Part shown: one piece after another, positions 55,390-64,000 of the stretch
How positions within the stretch are numbered: position 1 is the stretch's first letter
Layout of the letters: each line of letters begins with the position of its first letter
Source of the DNA: Prochlorococcus sp. AG-347-E03
GTDB lineage: Bacteria > Cyanobacteriota > Cyanobacteriia > PCC-6307 > Cyanobiaceae
Assembly (NCBI GenBank): GCA_003279115.1
Contig: QCBG01000001.1
Span: 174,953 to 238,952, forward strand
Length of the DNA stretch: 64,000 nt
Reading direction: 5' to 3'
Translations under genes and position numbers: made by a program
Notes under the pieces: generated by a model
What the model saw: only the letters and a program-made list of their open reading frames with translations
Told to the model about the DNA's origin: nothing
The model's database searches: none

Positions 55390-57465
55390 TCAGGAGTTGC
55401 CCTGATTCTTGGAAATGATAGCTTCAGCAACATTGCGAGGAACTTCCTCGTAATTTGCGAACTCCATTGAAAATATACCCCGACCTTGAGTCATTGATCG
55501 GAGTTGAGTGGCATAACCGAACATTTCGGCTAAGGGCACTTTGGCCTGAACCTTAGACAATCCATCATCAACAGATTGTCCTTCTACTTGACCTCTCCTA
55601 GAAGAGAGATCACCAATTACAGATCCAAGAAAGTCGTCAGGACTTTCGACCTCAACTTTCATCATAGGCTCTAAAAGGACAGGATTGCATTTTTTAACCC
55701 CGTCTTTAAAAGCCATGGAACCTGCAATTTTGAAGGCCATTTCAGATGAGTCTACATCGTGGAATGAACCATCGACTAGTGTTACTTTTACATCAATGAG
55801 TGGATAACCGGCAAGAACACCTGATTCACAAGTCTCTTTCATCCCGTTAGAGGCAGGTCCAATATACTCTTTTGGTACAGCTCCACCAACAATTTTGTTA
55901 ACAAATTCAAAACCTTTACCAACTTCAGCAGGTTCCATTTCAATTATTACATGCCCATATTGACCTTTTCCTCCAGTCTGTCTAGCGTATTTACCTTCAC
56001 CTTTTGAACTAGATCTAATGGTCTCTCTGTATGAAACTTGAGGGGCTCCGATGTTGGCTTCTACTTTAAATTCCCTTAACATTCTGTCAACAAGGATTTC
56101 TAAGTGTAGCTCGCCCATACCTGCAATAACAGTTTGATTTGTCTCAGGATCTGTACTTACCCTAAAGGTTGGATCCTCTTCAGATAAAGCCGTTAAAGCT
56201 TTAGATAATTTTTCCATATCCCCTTTGGTTTTTGGCTCAACAGCCACTGAAATAACTGGTTCTGGAATAAATAATGTCTCCAAAACTATAGGATCTTCTG
56301 TATTACATAAAGTGTCTCCAGTGGTTGTGTTCTTTAGACCTAGTACAGCTCCTAAATCCCCGGCCCTCAATTCATCTACCTCTTCTCTTTCATCAGCTTT
56401 TAAAATCACTAATCTAGAAATTCTCTCTTTAGCATCCTTAGTAGAATTCATAACATAACTACCCTTAGAAAGAACACCTGAATACATTCTTACAAAAGTT
56501 AATTTGCCATAAGGATCTGACATCACTTTAAAAGCTAATGCACTGAAAGGAGCATTATCATCAGAAGGTCTAATATCTTCTTTACCACTTGGTAGAACAC
56601 CTTGGATTGGTTTCACATCAACTGGTGCTGGCAAATAATCAACTACAGCATCTAGGACGAGTTGTACGCCTTTATTTTTAAAAGCTGACCCGCAAAGTAC
56701 CGGGACTAATCCATGTTTTAAAACACCTTCCCTAATACCTTTTTTAAGTTGCTCTTCAGATAATTCTCCAGTATCAAGGAATATTTCAATTAAATTTTCA
56801 TCATTTTCGGCTACGCTCTCCATTAACTTAAATCTCCACTCAGCAGCTTCTTCCTCCATCTCAGAAGGAATAGGTGCTTCTTCAATATCTGTGCCAAGAT
56901 CATTTTTGTAGAGATAAGCTTTATTAGCAACTAAATCAATAATGCCAGTAAGATCTCCCTCAGCTCCAATAGGAAGTTGGATAGGAAGAGCATTTGCCTT
57001 TAGTCGGTCTTTAATCTGCTGATTAACTTTTAAGAAATCTGCGCCAGTTCGATCCATTTTATTTACAAAAACCATTCTTGGAACAGAATATCTGTCAGCT
57101 TGACGCCAAACTGTTTCGGATTGAGGTTGAACTCCCCCAACAGCGCAAAATACAGCGATAACGCCATCCAAAACTCTCATTGATCTTTCCACTTCAATAG
57201 TGAAATCAACGTGACCTGGAGTATCAATAATATTAATTCTATGATCTTGCCAACTAGTAGATATTGCAGCAGCTGTAATAGTTATTCCTCTTTCTCTTTC
57301 TTGAGCCATCCAATCTGTTACTGCAGCACCATCATGAACCTCTCCAATCTTGTGAACCACACCAGAATAAAATAAGATTCTTTCGGTTGTTGTTGTCTTC
57401 CCTGCATCAATATGAGCGGCTATACCTATGTTCCTTACTCGTTCTAGGGGAAAGTCGCGTGCCAA
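55390..57465 (-). CDS. fusA: Translation elongation factor G
   Basis: GTPase catalysing ribosomal translocation. The 691 residues start with [19 protein letters not shown] (about 11-29, G1), G3 [21 protein letters not shown] near 81, G4 [10 protein letters not shown] near 135, and domains II-V with [14 protein letters not shown] near 468-481. Canonical, no internal breaks. Between rpsG (97 bases upstream) and tuf in the str operon. Confidence 0.98.
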   Translation of the reverse strand: MARDFPLERVRNIGIAAHIDAGKTTTTERILFYSGVVHKIGEVHDGAAVTDWMAQERERGITITAAAISTSWQDHRINIIDTPGHVDFTIEVERSMRVLDGVIAVFCAVGGVQPQSETVWRQADRYSVPRMVFVNKMDRTGADFLKVNQQIKDRLKANALPIQLPIGAEGDLTGIIDLVANKAYLYKNDLGTDIEEAPIPSEMEEEAAEWRFKLMESVAENDENLIEIFLDTGELSEEQLKKGIREGVLKHGLVPVLCGSAFKNKGVQLVLDAVVDYLPAPVDVKPIQGVLPSGKEDIRPSDDNAPFSALAFKVMSDPYGKLTFVRMYSGVLSKGSYVMNSTKDAKERISRLVILKADEREEVDELRAGDLGAVLGLKNTTTGDTLCNTEDPIVLETLFIPEPVISVAVEPKTKGDMEKLSKALTALSEEDPTFRVSTDPETNQTVIAGMGELHLEILVDRMLREFKVEANIGAPQVSYRETIRSSSKGEGKYARQTGGKGQYGHVIIEMEPAEVGKGFEFVNKIVGGAVPKEYIGPASNGMKETCESGVLAGYPLIDVKVTLVDGSFHDVDSSEMAFKIAGSMAFKDGVKKCNPVLLEPMMKVEVESPDDFLGSVIGDLSSRRGQVEGQSVDDGLSKVQAKVPLAEMFGYATQLRSMTQGRGIFSMEFANYEEVPRNVAEAIISKNQGNS

Positions 57466-57562
57466 TTTTAAAGCTCCAAATAAAATAAATTTTGATAAGT
57501 ATAGTTCACCCTAAAAGTAAACTCTTATAATAATAAACTACTTAAGTACCTTTTTGACGAAA

Positions 57563-58033
57563 TTAATATCTGTAATGCGCAAAAGCTTTATTAGCTTCAG
57601 CCATTTTATGAGTATCTTCTCTTTTTTTAACCGAACTACCGGTTTCATTTGCTGCATCCATTAACTCACCAGCAAGTTTTTGTGACATACTTTTGCCATT
57701 TCTTGCACGTGAGAATGTAACGAGCCATCTTAATGCCATAGCTGTCCCCCTCTCTTGACGTACTTCCATAGGCACTTGATATGTGGCACCACCAACCCTC
57801 CTAGCTCTTACCTCAACAAGAGGAGTAGCATTTTTTACAGCCGTTTCAAATAATTCGACAGCATTACCGCCAGTTCTCTCACTTATTAGTGAAAAAGCAT
57901 CAGATAATATTCTTTGAGCTGTAGATTTCTTTCCATGCTTCATCAATCTAGAAATCATCATTGAAGCTAGTCGACTATTAAATTGGGGATCTGGAAGAAC
58001 TGGTCTTTTTACTGCTGCGTTACGACGTGACAT
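57563..58033 (-). CDS. rpsG: 30S ribosomal protein S7
   Basis: 156 residues; nucleates assembly of the 30S head and contacts E-site tRNA. The [20 protein letters not shown] opening, [13 protein letters not shown] near 31-43, [19 protein letters not shown] near 72-90 and a C-terminal AFAHYRY end are standard. It lies 25 bases downstream of rpsL. Confidence 0.98.
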
Positions 58034-58058
58034 GTTTTTAAATAGTGCTGTTTACAAG

Positions 58059-58433
58059 TTAATCTTTTGGAGCTTTTGCTCCGTACTTAGATCTGGATTG
58101 ACGTCTATCTTTGACTCCAGCTGTATCTAAAGTACCTCTTATTATATGATATCTAACTCCTGGCAAATCCTTAACTCTTCCCCCCCTTAGTAGCACTACA
58201 GAGTGCTCTTGCAAATTATGTCCAATTCCGGGGATATAAGCTGTCACTTCGAAACCTGAGGTCAATCTTACCCTTGCAACTTTTCTAAGAGCTGAATTAG
58301 GTTTTTTGGGAGTTGATGTATAAACCCTTGTACATACGCCTCTTCTCTCAGGACAAGCTTTTAGTGCAGGGGATTTTGTTTTTTTGGACAGGCGTTTTCT
58401 TTCTGATCCTACTAATTGTGAAATGGTGGGCAT
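58059..58433 (-). CDS. rpsL: 30S ribosomal protein S12
   Basis: 124 residues; decoding-centre protein. It carries the [19 protein letters not shown] segment near 20-38, [15 protein letters not shown] near 43-57, and [20 protein letters not shown] near 71-90, with the Lys43 and Lys/Arg88-type positions involved in streptomycin resistance in E. coli being conserved ([15 protein letters not shown]). First gene of the str operon; divergent from glsF. Confidence 0.98.
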   Translation of the reverse strand: MPTISQLVGSERKRLSKKTKSPALKACPERRGVCTRVYTSTPKKPNSALRKVARVRLTSGFEVTAYIPGIGHNLQEHSVVLLRGGRVKDLPGVRYHIIRGTLDTAGVKDRRQSRSKYGAKAPKD

Positions 58434-58625
58434 CTAAATATATGTTAAATAAATAAACATTTAGACATCATAACCTTTTACGGGCACCAACCAAAAGTTT
58501 TTAATCATGTTTTAAAAAATCATGAAAATAAAATTGTTTGATAAATATTAATTATTTTAAGATTTATTTTAAGATTTATTTTTATAATATGAGTACATCA
58601 ATAACAAAACAGAGTTAAATAATCT
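58434..58625. promoter_or_regulatory. rpsL / glsF divergent promoter region
   Basis: A 192-base divergent gap. On the plus strand a TATAAT at 58583-58588 is a good -10 for glsF, 38 bases before its ATG. Directly upstream is a 12-base tandem repeat ATTTTAAGATTT at 58554-58565 and 58566-58577. No GTA-N8-TAC NtcA box is seen, though glutamate synthase genes are nitrogen-controlled in some cyanobacteria. The rpsL promoter must lie at the left, but no clear element stands out. Confidence 0.45.
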
Positions 58626-61600
58626 ATGGGAGAGAGTATTAAAAGAATAATTGACCCATACAAAGATAGTTATTCGCCAAATGGAATAATTGGTGAAAAA
58701 GATTCCTGTGGAGTAGGTTTTATAGCCAATATTAAAGGGTTAGAAAGCAACTGGATACTTAAACAATCCTTAAAGGGACTTAACTGTATGGAGCATAGAG
58801 GTGGTTGCGGAGGAGATAGTGATTCCGGAGATGGTGCGGGCATTTTATGTTCAATTCCATGGAGATATATTGATCAAGAAATGAATCTAGAAACTAATAA
58901 AGAATTGGATAGAGGTTTGGGCATGGTTTTTATGCCTAACAAAAAAGAGAAAATTGAAGAATGTAAATTAATATGTGAAAATGAAGCTGAAAAATTATTT
59001 ATCAACAAAACATCTTGGAGAACAGTACCTGTTAATAATGAAATATTAGGTCCTTTAGCAAGAGCAAATGCTCCATTTATAAGTCAGTGGATTGTATACA
59101 TAGAAAAAAAAGATAATCAGGATATTGAAAGGATTTTATTCCAATTAAGAAAAAGAATTGAAAAAAAAATAAGAGAAGCTTTTAAAAACGAAGTTGGTGA
59201 TTGTGAATTTTATTTTGCCTCACTTAGTTCTCAAACAGTTGTTTATAAAGGTATGGTTCGTTCTGAAATATTATCTGAGTTTTATCAAGATCTAAAAGAT
59301 GAAAATTTTGAAGTCTCATTTTCCGTTTACCATAGAAGGTTTAGTACTAATACACTTCCAAAATGGCCATTAGCTCAGCCTATGAGATTTTTGGGTCATA
59401 ATGGAGAAATAAATACTCTATTAGGTAATATCAACTGGGCTAAGGCATCGGAAACACATATCGATGATTTTTGGGGAGAGTTATCGAATGAAATTAAGCC
59501 CATCGTAGACGTAAATAAAAGTGATTCATCAAATCTAGATGCAACTCTTGAAATTAATATTCGCTCAGGTCAGCCCATTACAGACTCATTATTAAAACTT
59601 GTTCCTGAAGCATTTAGAGATCAACCAGAACTCGAACAGAGAGAAGATATAAAAGCTTTTTATGAATATTCTGCAAGCCTACAGGAAGCTTGGGATGGTC
59701 CTGCACTTCTTGTATTTGCTGATGGAAATTTTGTCGGAGCAACACTTGATAGGAATGGTCTAAGACCAGCAAGATATTCAATAACAAACGATGGGTTTGT
59801 AATAATGGGCTCTGAAACAGGAGTAGTAGATATTGAAGAGGAAAGAGTCATAGAAAAAGGTCGTTTAGGACCAGGACAAATGTTGGCAGTTGATTTTGAT
59901 AAAAATGAAATCCTAAGAAATTGGGAAGTAAAATCTAAAGCAGCTCAAAGGCATGATTATAAAAACCTCCTAATTAATAGAACTATACAAATTGAGAATA
60001 GTGAATGGTTTAAAGACTGCAAACTAAAAGACCTTGACTTGTTACAACAACAAACTGCATACGGTTTTTCATCAGAAGATAATGATCTGATCTTGGATTC
60101 AATGGCTTCATTAGCTAAAGAGCCCACTTATTGCATGGGCGACGATATCCCATTAGCAGTGCTTTCCTCAAAGCCACATATTTTATATGACTATTTCAAG
60201 CAAAGATTTGCGCAAGTTACCAATCCTCCTATTGACCCTCTAAGAGAAAAACTGGTAATGAGTTTAGAGATGCATCTTGGGGAAAGATGTACACCATTTG
60301 AGGTTAAAGATACTAAACCTTTTATTCATTTAAAAAGTCCAATTCTCAATGAGGAAGAACTCATTTCCATTAAAAAATCAAAAATTAAATCTCAAACAAT
60401 TTCAAGTTTATTTGATATTGAGGAAGGTGTTCAAGGCTTAGAGAACCATTTAAAAGCAATTTGCAAACAGAGTGAGCTCTCTATAAAAGAAGGTTGCTCT
60501 CTAATTATTATTTCTGATAAAGGAATTAATCCAAAAAAGACTTTTATTCCTCCTTTACTTGCAGTTGGGGCAGTTCATCATTATCTCTTAAAAAAGGAAA
60601 TAAGGCTAAAAGCTTCTCTAATTATTGAAACTGGTCAATGTTGGAGCACACATCACTTGGCTTGTTTGATTGGCTATGGCGCAAGTGCAGTTTGCCCTTG
60701 GTTGACCTTCGAAGCAGGAAGACACTGGTTAAAACATCCAAAAACACAAAAACTCATTGATAGCAAAAAAATAAATCCTTTATCAATAATTGATGTTCAA
60801 GAAAATATTAAAAAGGCTCTAGAAGACGGTCTAAGAAAAATTCTTTCGAAAATTGGTATTTCACTTTTATCTAGTTACCATGGCGCACAAATTTTTGAAG
60901 CTGTTGGCCTTGGATCTGACTTAATAAAAATGGCTTTTGATGGTACAACAAGCCGCATCGCTGGCATTACATTAAAAGAATTAACTAATGAAACACTTTC
61001 AATACATACGAAAGCCTATCCAGAGATCGATTTAAAAAAATTAGAATTTTTAGGATTTGTACAATTTAGAAATAATGGAGAATATCACGCAAATAATCCT
61101 GAGATGTCAAAAGTTTTACATTCAGCTGTAAAACAAGGACCAGGATACAATCATTTTGAAACTTACAAAAAACTTATTAGTAATAGACCGACAACATCTC
61201 TAAGAGATTTACTAACAATTAATTCAAAAAGAAAAAGCATTCCGTTAGAGGAAGTTGAAAGTGTTGAATCAATTTGCAAAAGGTTTTGTACTGGAGGAAT
61301 GAGTTTGGGTGCTTTATCAAGAGAAGCACATGAAGTGTTGGCAGTTGCAATGAATAGAATCGGTGGAAAAAGTAATAGTGGAGAGGGGGGAGAAGATCCA
61401 GCCCGTTTTAATGTTTTAAATGATATCGATGAAAATACTCAATCAGCGACGTTGCCATTTATAAAAGGTCTAGAAAATGGAGACACCGCATGCTCAGCTA
61501 TTAAACAAATAGCATCAGGTAGATTTGGAGTTACCCCTGAATATCTCAGAAGTGGTAAACAACTCGAAATTAAAATGGCTCAAGGTGCAAAACCTGGAGA

Positions 61601-63200
61601 AGGGGGACAATTGCCTGGTCCAAAAGTTGATTCTTACATTGCAAAACTAAGAAATAGTAAACCTGGAGTAGCTCTAATATCTCCTCCTCCGCATCATGAT
61701 ATTTATTCAATTGAAGATTTAGCTCAACTTATCCATGACTTACACCAAGTTCATCCAAAAGCGAAAGTGAGCGTTAAACTTGTTTCTGAAATTGGTATAG
61801 GCACTATTGCTGCTGGAGTAAGCAAAGCTAATGCAGATGTAATTCAAATTTCAGGCCATGACGGAGGTACAGGTGCTTCACCCTTAAGTTCTATTAAACA
61901 TGCAGGTTTACCATGGGAACTAGGTGTCGCTGAGGTTCATAAATCTCTATTAGAAAATAACTTACGAGAAAGAGTAATTTTGAGAACTGATGGAGGTCTT
62001 AAAACAGGCTGGGACGTAGTTATTGCCGCTTTACTAGGCGCTGAAGAATACGGTTTCGGTTCTGTAGCGATGATTGCTGAAGGATGCATAATGGCTCGTG
62101 TTTGTCATACAAACAAGTGTCCTGTTGGAGTTGCTACTCAAAAAGAAGAATTAAGAAAAAGATTTAAAGGTATTCCAGAAAATGTTGTTAATTTTTTCTT
62201 ATATATTGCTGAAGAAGTGAGACAGATCATGAGTAGTATCGGTGTTTCCAATATGGAAGAACTAATTGGAAATCAAGAATTTCTTTCTGCAAGAAATATC
62301 AGTCTTCCAAAGACTTCTAATATCGATCTTTCTTCTTTAGTAAATAATGAATATTCAACCACTGATAGATCATGGTTAAAACATTCACAAAATGCTCATA
62401 ATAACGGTTCTGTATTAGAAGACGAGTTTTTGTCTGATATTGAATTTATAGATTCAATTAAAAATCACGAAAAATTAACCAAAGAAATTGAAATAAAAAA
62501 TACAGATAGAAGTGTTTGTGCGAAAATATCAGGCGAAATTGCAGAACTTCATGGAAACACTGGATTCAATGGCGAACTCAATTTAAATTTCAAAGGGTAC
62601 GCAGGACAAAGCTTTGGTGCCTTTCTATTGAAGGGGATGAATGTTCAATTAATCGGAGAAGCTAATGATTATGTTTGTAAAGGAATGAATGGAGGAATAC
62701 TCACAATAATTCCACCAAAAATAGATAAAATCTCCTCCGAACAAGTCATACTGGGTAATACTTGCCTTTATGGAGCTACAGGTGGGAAATTATTTGCATT
62801 AGGAAAATCTGGAGAAAGATTTGCAGTAAGAAATAGTGGTGCAGTAGCAGTAACAGAGGGAGCAGGCGATCATTGTTGTGAATACATGACTGGCGGTAAA
62901 GTTGTGATTCTAGGCTCCACAGGAAGGAATATTGGTGCGGGCATGACTGGTGGAATAGCTTTTATAATCGATGAGAATAATGATTTAAGTAATAAAGTTA
63001 ATAAAGAAATAGTTAGCATTCATAAAATAACTTCATCAAAGCAGGAAGATATTTTATTAGAAATTATTAGAGAATATCGAGCAAAAACAAATAGCTTAAA
63101 GGCTGCCAGAATAATTGAAAATTGGTCTGATTTCAAGAGTAATTTCAAATTAATTGTTCCCCCAAGCGAAGAAGACATGCTTGGCATAAAGAAAACGTAA
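58626..63200 (+). CDS. glsF: Ferredoxin-dependent glutamate synthase (GlsF/GltS)
   Basis: Forms two glutamates from 2-oxoglutarate and glutamine with electrons from ferredoxin; completes the GS-GOGAT cycle. The 1524 residues have a class II amidotransferase domain whose nucleophile, Cys28 (EKDSCGVGF), becomes the N-terminus after removal of a 27-residue propeptide; a central domain; an FMN-binding synthase domain with GGKSNSGEGGEDPARF near 916 and SGHDGGTGASPLSSIKHAG near 1077; a 3Fe-4S site at Cys1154, Cys1160 and Cys1165 (CIMARVCHTNKC); and a C-terminal beta-helix (about 1295-1490). No gltD-like partner is adjacent, and length fits the ferredoxin type. Often annotated gltB. Confidence 0.96.
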   Translation: MGESIKRIIDPYKDSYSPNGIIGEKDSCGVGFIANIKGLESNWILKQSLKGLNCMEHRGGCGGDSDSGDGAGILCSIPWRYIDQEMNLETNKELDRGLGMVFMPNKKEKIEECKLICENEAEKLFINKTSWRTVPVNNEILGPLARANAPFISQWIVYIEKKDNQDIERILFQLRKRIEKKIREAFKNEVGDCEFYFASLSSQTVVYKGMVRSEILSEFYQDLKDENFEVSFSVYHRRFSTNTLPKWPLAQPMRFLGHNGEINTLLGNINWAKASETHIDDFWGELSNEIKPIVDVNKSDSSNLDATLEINIRSGQPITDSLLKLVPEAFRDQPELEQREDIKAFYEYSASLQEAWDGPALLVFADGNFVGATLDRNGLRPARYSITNDGFVIMGSETGVVDIEEERVIEKGRLGPGQMLAVDFDKNEILRNWEVKSKAAQRHDYKNLLINRTIQIENSEWFKDCKLKDLDLLQQQTAYGFSSEDNDLILDSMASLAKEPTYCMGDDIPLAVLSSKPHILYDYFKQRFAQVTNPPIDPLREKLVMSLEMHLGERCTPFEVKDTKPFIHLKSPILNEEELISIKKSKIKSQTISSLFDIEEGVQGLENHLKAICKQSELSIKEGCSLIIISDKGINPKKTFIPPLLAVGAVHHYLLKKEIRLKASLIIETGQCWSTHHLACLIGYGASAVCPWLTFEAGRHWLKHPKTQKLIDSKKINPLSIIDVQENIKKALEDGLRKILSKIGISLLSSYHGAQIFEAVGLGSDLIKMAFDGTTSRIAGITLKELTNETLSIHTKAYPEIDLKKLEFLGFVQFRNNGEYHANNPEMSKVLHSAVKQGPGYNHFETYKKLISNRPTTSLRDLLTINSKRKSIPLEEVESVESICKRFCTGGMSLGALSREAHEVLAVAMNRIGGKSNSGEGGEDPARFNVLNDIDENTQSATLPFIKGLENGDTACSAIKQIASGRFGVTPEYLRSGKQLEIKMAQGAKPGEGGQLPGPKVDSYIAKLRNSKPGVALISPPPHHDIYSIEDLAQLIHDLHQVHPKAKVSVKLVSEIGIGTIAAGVSKANADVIQISGHDGGTGASPLSSIKHAGLPWELGVAEVHKSLLENNLRERVILRTDGGLKTGWDVVIAALLGAEEYGFGSVAMIAEGCIMARVCHTNKCPVGVATQKEELRKRFKGIPENVVNFFLYIAEEVRQIMSSIGVSNMEELIGNQEFLSARNISLPKTSNIDLSSLVNNEYSTTDRSWLKHSQNAHNNGSVLEDEFLSDIEFIDSIKNHEKLTKEIEIKNTDRSVCAKISGEIAELHGNTGFNGELNLNFKGYAGQSFGAFLLKGMNVQLIGEANDYVCKGMNGGILTIIPPKIDKISSEQVILGNTCLYGATGGKLFALGKSGERFAVRNSGAVAVTEGAGDHCCEYMTGGKVVILGSTGRNIGAGMTGGIAFIIDENNDLSNKVNKEIVSIHKITSSKQEDILLEIIREYRAKTNSLKAARIIENWSDFKSNFKLIVPPSEEDMLGIKKT

Positions 63201-63494
63201 ATGCCTTTCTTTGTAAAAACTGAAATTATAAAAAAAGAATATTTAATTAATAATGTTTTAAAACGAAAAATAATTAACGAACATATTGATTGGATAAAAA
63301 AATTAAAAAAAAAAGGAATTAATATAAAAAGTGGTTTTTTGGTAGATGAGTTAAAAAGACCAGGCGAGGGAGGATTACTCATTCTTGAAATGAATAATTA
63401 TAAAAATGCACTAAAAATAATTAAGAACGATCCAATGATTAAGAATGATCTAGTTGAATGGAAATTAAATGAGTGGGTAGATTCAAATAAATGA
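63201..63494 (+). CDS. YciI-like (YCII domain) protein
   Basis: A 97-residue ORF starting at the base after the glsF stop (TAA-ATG), thus surely coupled to it. The pattern EHIDWIKKLKKKGINIKSGF, followed by RPGEGGLLILEMNNYKNALKIIKNDPMI, resembles YCII domains (dimeric alpha/beta ferredoxin-like fold) with a basic first half. The conserved His-Asp pair of YciI enzymes is only partly seen (His31, Asp33). Role unknown; its link to glutamate synthase is positional. Confidence 0.75.
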   Translation: MPFFVKTEIIKKEYLINNVLKRKIINEHIDWIKKLKKKGINIKSGFLVDELKRPGEGGLLILEMNNYKNALKIIKNDPMIKNDLVEWKLNEWVDSNK

Positions 63495-63500
63495 AAATAA

Positions 63501-64000
63501 CTATCTTGGATACTTTTTCATAAGTTTTTGAATCTCTTCAGCATGATAACTGCTTCGAGTTAAAGGAGAACTAACTACTTGCATAAAGTCCAAATCTTTT
63601 TCCCCAAAAACTTTAAAGTAATTAAATTTTGCAGGACTCACAAATCTTTGAACAGGTAAATGATTAGGTCCAGGAGATAAATATTGGCCAATAGTAACAA
63701 TATCAACTGAATTACTTTTTAAATCTTTAAGAAGACTTAAGACCTCCTCATCTTTTTCCCCTAAACCAAGCATAAAGCCTGACTTTGTATACACTTTGGG
63801 AGAATAGTCTCTGGTTCTTGTAAGTAACTCAAGAGTTCTCTCATATTTACCCTGAGGTCTTACTTTTTTATATAGCGAAGGCACAGTCTCAATATTATGG
63901 TTTAAAACGTTTGGATTTGAATCAAGAACTCTTTCAAGAGCTTTCCAGTTGCCACAAAAATCAGGGATTAAAAGCTCAATAGAAGTTTCAGGAGATTTTT
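63501..64000 (-). CDS. lipA: Lipoyl synthase (C-terminal part; gene continues off right edge)
   Basis: Radical SAM enzyme inserting two sulfurs into octanoyl groups on lipoyl domains. The last 166 residues or so are in the window (last full codon at 63998). Visible: [79 protein letters not shown] and the C-terminal [12 protein letters not shown], whose Arg-Ser-Ser-Tyr includes the serine ligand of the auxiliary cluster. The radical SAM cysteines and the auxiliary CxxxxCxxxxxC lie beyond the edge. Not a pseudogene; it is simply cut. Convergent with the YciI-like gene, 6 bases apart. Confidence 0.95.
   Translation of the reverse strand, partial: KSPETSIELLIPDFCGNWKALERVLDSNPNVLNHNIETVPSLYKKVRPQGKYERTLELLTRTRDYSPKVYTKSGFMLGLGEKDEEVLSLLKDLKSNSVDIVTIGQYLSPGPNHLPVQRFVSPAKFNYFKVFGEKDLDFMQVVSSPLTRSSYHAEEIQKLMKKYPR

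Noticed and set aside
63501..64000. Truncated lipoyl synthase as a pseudogene
   Set aside because: The frame stays open to the right edge and the sequence upstream of the apparent internal Met is typical LipA, so the gene is cut only by the window.

Overview
The window is strongly AT-rich, gene-dense chromosome of a marine picocyanobacterium, almost certainly a high-light-type Prochlorococcus; the strain cannot be fixed from the sequence alone. Cyanobacterial markers are the RNA polymerase beta' subunit split into rpoC1 and rpoC2, a high-light-inducible protein (Hli), Ycf35/DUF1257, a ferredoxin-dependent glutamate synthase, the BioK-type biotin esterase, an MPBQ/MSBQ methyltransferase, LL-diaminopimelate aminotransferase and several DUFs limited to cyanobacteria and plastids. 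Intergenic gaps are short, many genes overlap by a few bases, and I see no insertion sequence, prophage, CRISPR array or rRNA. One tRNA (Thr, anticodon CGT) is present.

Layout. 1-6.7 kb: the start of the ATP synthase operon (atp1, atpB; minus strand, running off the left edge) diverges from ftsW, ccdA and ccs1 (cell division and cytochrome c maturation system II). These are followed by queF, an unknown 81-aa gene, glnB (PII) and tlyA. 7-12.5 kb: purB, fumC and a Ski2/ISE2-like helicase. 12.6-17.2 kb: a complete, translationally coupled biotin operon, bioF-bioK-bioC-bioD-bioA. 17.2-23.2 kb: small cyanobacterial genes (DUF3143, J-domain protein), rsmG, a minus-strand set DUF2997-ycf35-ferredoxin-aldo/keto reductase, then a HEAT-repeat protein, a 56-aa membrane protein, rlmN and hli. 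23.3-34 kb: rpsT-tatD-rpoB-rpoC1-rpoC2 on the minus strand. 34-37.3 kb: hisD, rpiA and a DegP/HtrA-type protease. 37.5-43.1 kb: rimP-nusA-ylxR-infB. 43.4-46.4 kb: tRNA-Thr, a family-2 glycosyltransferase and a B12-binding radical SAM protein, the most accessory-looking part. 46.4-53.7 kb: clpS, dapL, rne-rnhB, a DUF1997 gene, pheA, the quinol methyltransferase and a Lon N-domain protein. 53.7-58.4 kb: the str operon rpsL-rpsG-fusA-tuf-rpsJ. 58.6-64 kb: glsF/gltB, a YciI-like gene and the C-terminal part of lipA, cut by the right edge.

Most of the window is housekeeping: transcription, translation, RNA decay, and nitrogen, biotin and amino-acid metabolism. The points most worth a second look are the DUF2997-ycf35-ferredoxin-reductase operon with a palindrome at its promoter; PII with Phe in place of Tyr51; the RNase E C-terminal PNPase-binding-like peptide encoded inside the overlap with rnhB; tandem hairpins in the rimP-nusA-infB leader and a hairpin plus U-run between tuf and rpsJ; recent repeat expansion in the IF2 linker; and the glycosyltransferase/radical SAM pair beside the tRNA. 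I did not find a clear, wholly new defence or mobile system.
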